NCBI RefSeq assembly: GCF_029016285.1
Contig: NZ_CP091976.1
Coordinates: forward strand, 806,001 to 870,000
DNA: 64,000 bases
Direction of reading: 5' to 3'
Source: Vibrio sp. DW001
GTDB lineage: Bacteria > Pseudomonadota > Gammaproteobacteria > Enterobacterales > Vibrionaceae
A model generated the notes under the pieces. It ran no database searches. It was not told the DNA's origin and saw only the letters and a list, made by a program, of their open reading frames with translations. The position numbers and the translations under genes were made by a program. This document shows, one piece after another, positions 61,867-64,000 of this stretch (position 1 is its first letter; every line of letters starts with the position of its first letter).

Positions 61867-62340
61867 TTACTCTTCCCATACAAAACGATTTCCTGTAGTA
61901 CTAAATACCTTTTGCAAAGGTGGGTTCCCATCGTAGGTCCAAACCTCTATTAGGAACTCCGAAGTAGAGCTTGATAACGAAAATGAAACGTCTATTATTC
62001 CTGATGTTAACGGTCCCCCTGTCACCTTGCTACCATTGTCGGCCTGATAAGTGCCATCTGATCTCGTCGTAAAGCCCGAGTAAATCGACAGATAACTTCT
62101 TGTGGAGAACAGTCCGGATAAACTCACGTCCAACTGATAGGTTTGAATAGCCTTGTAACTGAACCCATCGGGAATCGAGAGGTCTTGCATATCTCGAAGC
62201 ACGACGAGTTCGATATCTTGGGTTGAACCCGTGTCTGATTCAGCAGGCGTATCTGCTGAGGGAGATGAACCACTATCTGACCCACCACCACCGCCGCAAG
62301 CTTGAAGTAAAACCAATGACATTATCCATAATTTTCTCAT
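61867..62340 (-). CDS. Lipoprotein of unknown function
   Basis: A 157-residue protein from the ATG at 62340 (AGGAG seven bases upstream). It has a lipobox (SLVLLQACGGGGG), a Gly/Ser/Asp/Thr linker and a beta-rich domain of about 100 residues (ELVVLRDMQDLSIPDGFSYK, LDVSLSGLFSTRSYLSIYSG). It begins ten bases after the end of the LruC-type gene, so both probably form an operon and may work together at the surface. Confidence 0.78.
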   Translation of the reverse strand: MRKLWIMSLVLLQACGGGGGSDSGSSPSADTPAESDTGSTQDIELVVLRDMQDLSIPDGFSYKAIQTYQLDVSLSGLFSTRSYLSIYSGFTTRSDGTYQADNGSKVTGGPLTSGIIDVSFSLSSSTSEFLIEVWTYDGNPPLQKVFSTTGNRFVWEE

Positions 62341-62350
62341 AACGCTGCTC

Positions 62351-64000
62351 CTATGGTTGATAGATTTTGTTTGTGACGGCTTTGTCTGATATAAACCAAT
62401 CCTTTTCCAACGTACCGCCACTTTCGGCGTAGGTCGCAAATGCTGGGTAGGCGTTAACCAGATCAACCCTCTCTAATGGCCATTGCCATTCATCAGTAAT
62501 CAATAATGCCCATGGAAGATTGTCTGCGGTCTTAAAATAGATCGCATTGCTGGCATCACTGGCATCAATACCCAGCCCCCACATTGAATCACCATCAAAC
62601 TTTTCGGTTGGGCTTTGGTCTGGTAGATGAACCTCCCATTTTCTGCCCGGGTGGAGAGGAAGGCCTTCTCCGTGATAGTATCCTGGCGTTGAGAAGATAA
62701 AGGGGTCATAGGGCATACTTGCTATGTCATCAACCGAAATGCCATCGACGATTGAGATATGCAATTCAAATGTGAATGATTCATTTTCTAGACAAGTGGA
62801 GAGGGTTCTGAAATAGCGACAGTCTGTCCCTTTTTCTTTGTTTAGCTCATTTGAGACGATAAAGATGGCTTCATTGCTATCAAGCTCAAGGCCACTGTTT
62901 GTCTGTTGACGGTCATTGTGTATTTGACGAGTAAGGGAGGTATCAATGTTGTCGCGGCTTAATCTAGGTAATCTGATTGCAAATCCGTTGTGATAATCCG
63001 CACCAAAAGCAGCGAGTCTCCCTTTGATAAAGGATTTTTTAATCTCTCCATCTTTAAGAACTTCAGTGATCCTATAATGAATGACGACATCGTTCATATC
63101 GTAATCGGCGGTATAGGGCCAGTTATCTTCGTAGGCTAACGTGGCGTATCCAGTCTCATTTGGGAAGTGCCGAACGGTGATCCCTTCTGAGATAACCATG
63201 ATCTGATGATCTTCAACTTCACCAGAGGTTGAACCGCCCATTGGGGATAGGTTAGTTTGTTGGCTGAATCGAAATCGGCTCCATGTTAACCCTTCAACCG
63301 CGTCTATATCGGCAATAAAGAAGAGTGTATTGTTTCCTTTTTCTAGCACGGTATCGGAGAACACTTGTTCTCCATCATCAGTGAAATCACCATCTTGGTT
63401 CCAGTCAATCCATGCGGAAAGATAACCTTGGCTCGATGCTTCTACTGTTATTATCGCGTCTAGTCCCGCCTCTATAGCGGTAACAAAGCCAATACCATCT
63501 TCATCATTGATACCAACCGAATTATCACTCAGTGGTGCAACCAACCCATCTTGTTCGCCATCTGGCGCCTGAGAGCCCATCCAAGTCAGGTTGTCGAGCT
63601 GATGTCTCGGCCCATTGTTCGCGAGTGTGGTTTGGTAAGTATCTGGTGCATCGCCAAAATCGATCGTTGAATCTTCATCGATGACCGGGGCATTAGCACA
63701 GCGAGCACCATCGTTCTGATTCGACATTGGACCATCTGCAAATTTTACTGCTGTCACTAAGCCGTTATTAATATTGGCTTGATTCGATAGATCTATTCGG
63801 TAGATATAGCCGTCTTGGTTTCGTGCCACATAGTAGTACCCGTTCACATCAAAGTAGCCAGCACCAAACGTGCCGGTTTGACCAGTGTCTCCAATATAGG
63901 TGCTTTCACCTGAGCTGGTATCAAACTGATAAAGGTAGCCGGAATTGTTATCTATGCCATAGAGCTGGTCGTTGCCTGGATGAAAGGCAAAATCAGTCAG
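62351..64000 (-). CDS. LruC/GEVED-domain surface protein, 5' end outside window
   Basis: The frame is open to the window edge; about 549 residues are visible. From the visible N-terminal side come a beta-propeller-like region (FAFHPGNDQLYGIDNNSGYL), a FGDAPDTYQTTLANNGPRH segment typical of GEVED proteins, the GEVEDHQIMV strand itself, and then a LruC domain (EDNWPYTADYDMNDVVIHYR, GADYHNGFAIRLP). Such proteins are secreted or surface-exposed; many are linked to adhesion, though a role here is not shown. A lipoprotein gene follows. Confidence 0.85.
   Translation of the reverse strand: MTDFAFHPGNDQLYGIDNNSGYLYQFDTSSGESTYIGDTGQTGTFGAGYFDVNGYYYVARNQDGYIYRIDLSNQANINNGLVTAVKFADGPMSNQNDGARCANAPVIDEDSTIDFGDAPDTYQTTLANNGPRHQLDNLTWMGSQAPDGEQDGLVAPLSDNSVGINDEDGIGFVTAIEAGLDAIITVEASSQGYLSAWIDWNQDGDFTDDGEQVFSDTVLEKGNNTLFFIADIDAVEGLTWSRFRFSQQTNLSPMGGSTSGEVEDHQIMVISEGITVRHFPNETGYATLAYEDNWPYTADYDMNDVVIHYRITEVLKDGEIKKSFIKGRLAAFGADYHNGFAIRLPRLSRDNIDTSLTRQIHNDRQQTNSGLELDSNEAIFIVSNELNKEKGTDCRYFRTLSTCLENESFTFELHISIVDGISVDDIASMPYDPFIFSTPGYYHGEGLPLHPGRKWEVHLPDQSPTEKFDGDSMWGLGIDASDASNAIYFKTADNLPWALLITDEWQWPLERVDLVNAYPAFATYAESGGTLEKDWFISDKAVTNKIYQP

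Noticed and set aside
1..64000. tRNA or rRNA genes and CRISPR arrays
   Set aside because: None was recognised on either strand by reading; a covariance search was not possible here.

Overview
The window reads as a Vibrionaceae chromosome, most likely the second chromosome of a Vibrio species. The host half holds a dispersed maltose/glycogen regulon (glgX, lamB, malM, a cytoplasmic GH13 amylase, malT, malP, malQ, glgB), sstT, a DUF368 lipid carrier translocase, a curli locus and a quorum-sensing Qrr small RNA with a sigma-54 promoter and LuxO-type sites. That gene set matches what I remember of Vibrio chromosome II. The species call is inference from gene content only; there is no rRNA or tRNA to anchor it.

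Region 1 (1 to about 23.1 kb) is most of a prophage whose left end lies outside the window. Reading leftward from the CI switch at 13.9 kb it carries cox-like and CII-like regulators, several small early genes, a P2-type replication initiator (gpA) and an Ogr/Delta-type late activator. It then jumps to a Mu-type baseplate module (gp43 to gp48), a collar-type tail fibre, a fibre-assembly-like protein, a holin-like protein, a P1 Lyz-like SAR endolysin and an Rz-like spanin cut by the window edge. The int - accessory - cI | cox - cII order is that of K139/HP1/186-type temperate phages, while the baseplate block is Mu-like, so the phage is a mosaic. Capsid, terminase, sheath, tube and tape-measure genes are not in the window.

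Region 2 (about 14.9 to 21.6 kb, between cI and int) is AT-rich accessory DNA and the most interesting stretch. It carries a two-gene membrane protein/TIR-like pair, a PD-(D/E)xK nuclease candidate, two orphan genes, and an NdpA/YejK-like gene coupled to a membrane protein. Four of the junctions carry attC-like sites (16107-16198, 17485-17582, 18290-18413, 19091-19167). Two of them begin at the stop codon of the preceding gene and one, about 124 bp long, resembles Vibrio VCR repeats. I read this as integron gene cassettes carried in a prophage without any integron integrase, and the cargo looks like candidate anti-phage systems.

Region 3 (23.1 to 53.6 kb) is host metabolism: an ABC exporter, CtlX (citrulline hydrolase family), GlgX, maltoporin LamB with MalM, the amylase, a Sel1 protein, SstT, an RsgA GTPase, a PCuAC/SCO copper-delivery cluster, DUF368, the qrr gene, divergent malT and malPQ, then glgB. 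MalT (made here) would activate lamB-malM and malPQ; both upstream regions share GGAGTAG-type motifs. Imported maltodextrins would be processed by MalQ, MalP, the amylase, GlgX and GlgB.

Region 4 (53.7 to 64 kb) has a hydrolase/MFS/DUF1415 group and then a complete curli locus: csgD, divergent csgEFG and csgBA, and a small periplasmic protein in the csgC position. The major curlin has about 16 repeats, far more than the five of E. coli CsgA. The window ends in a LruC/GEVED-type surface protein that runs off the right edge.
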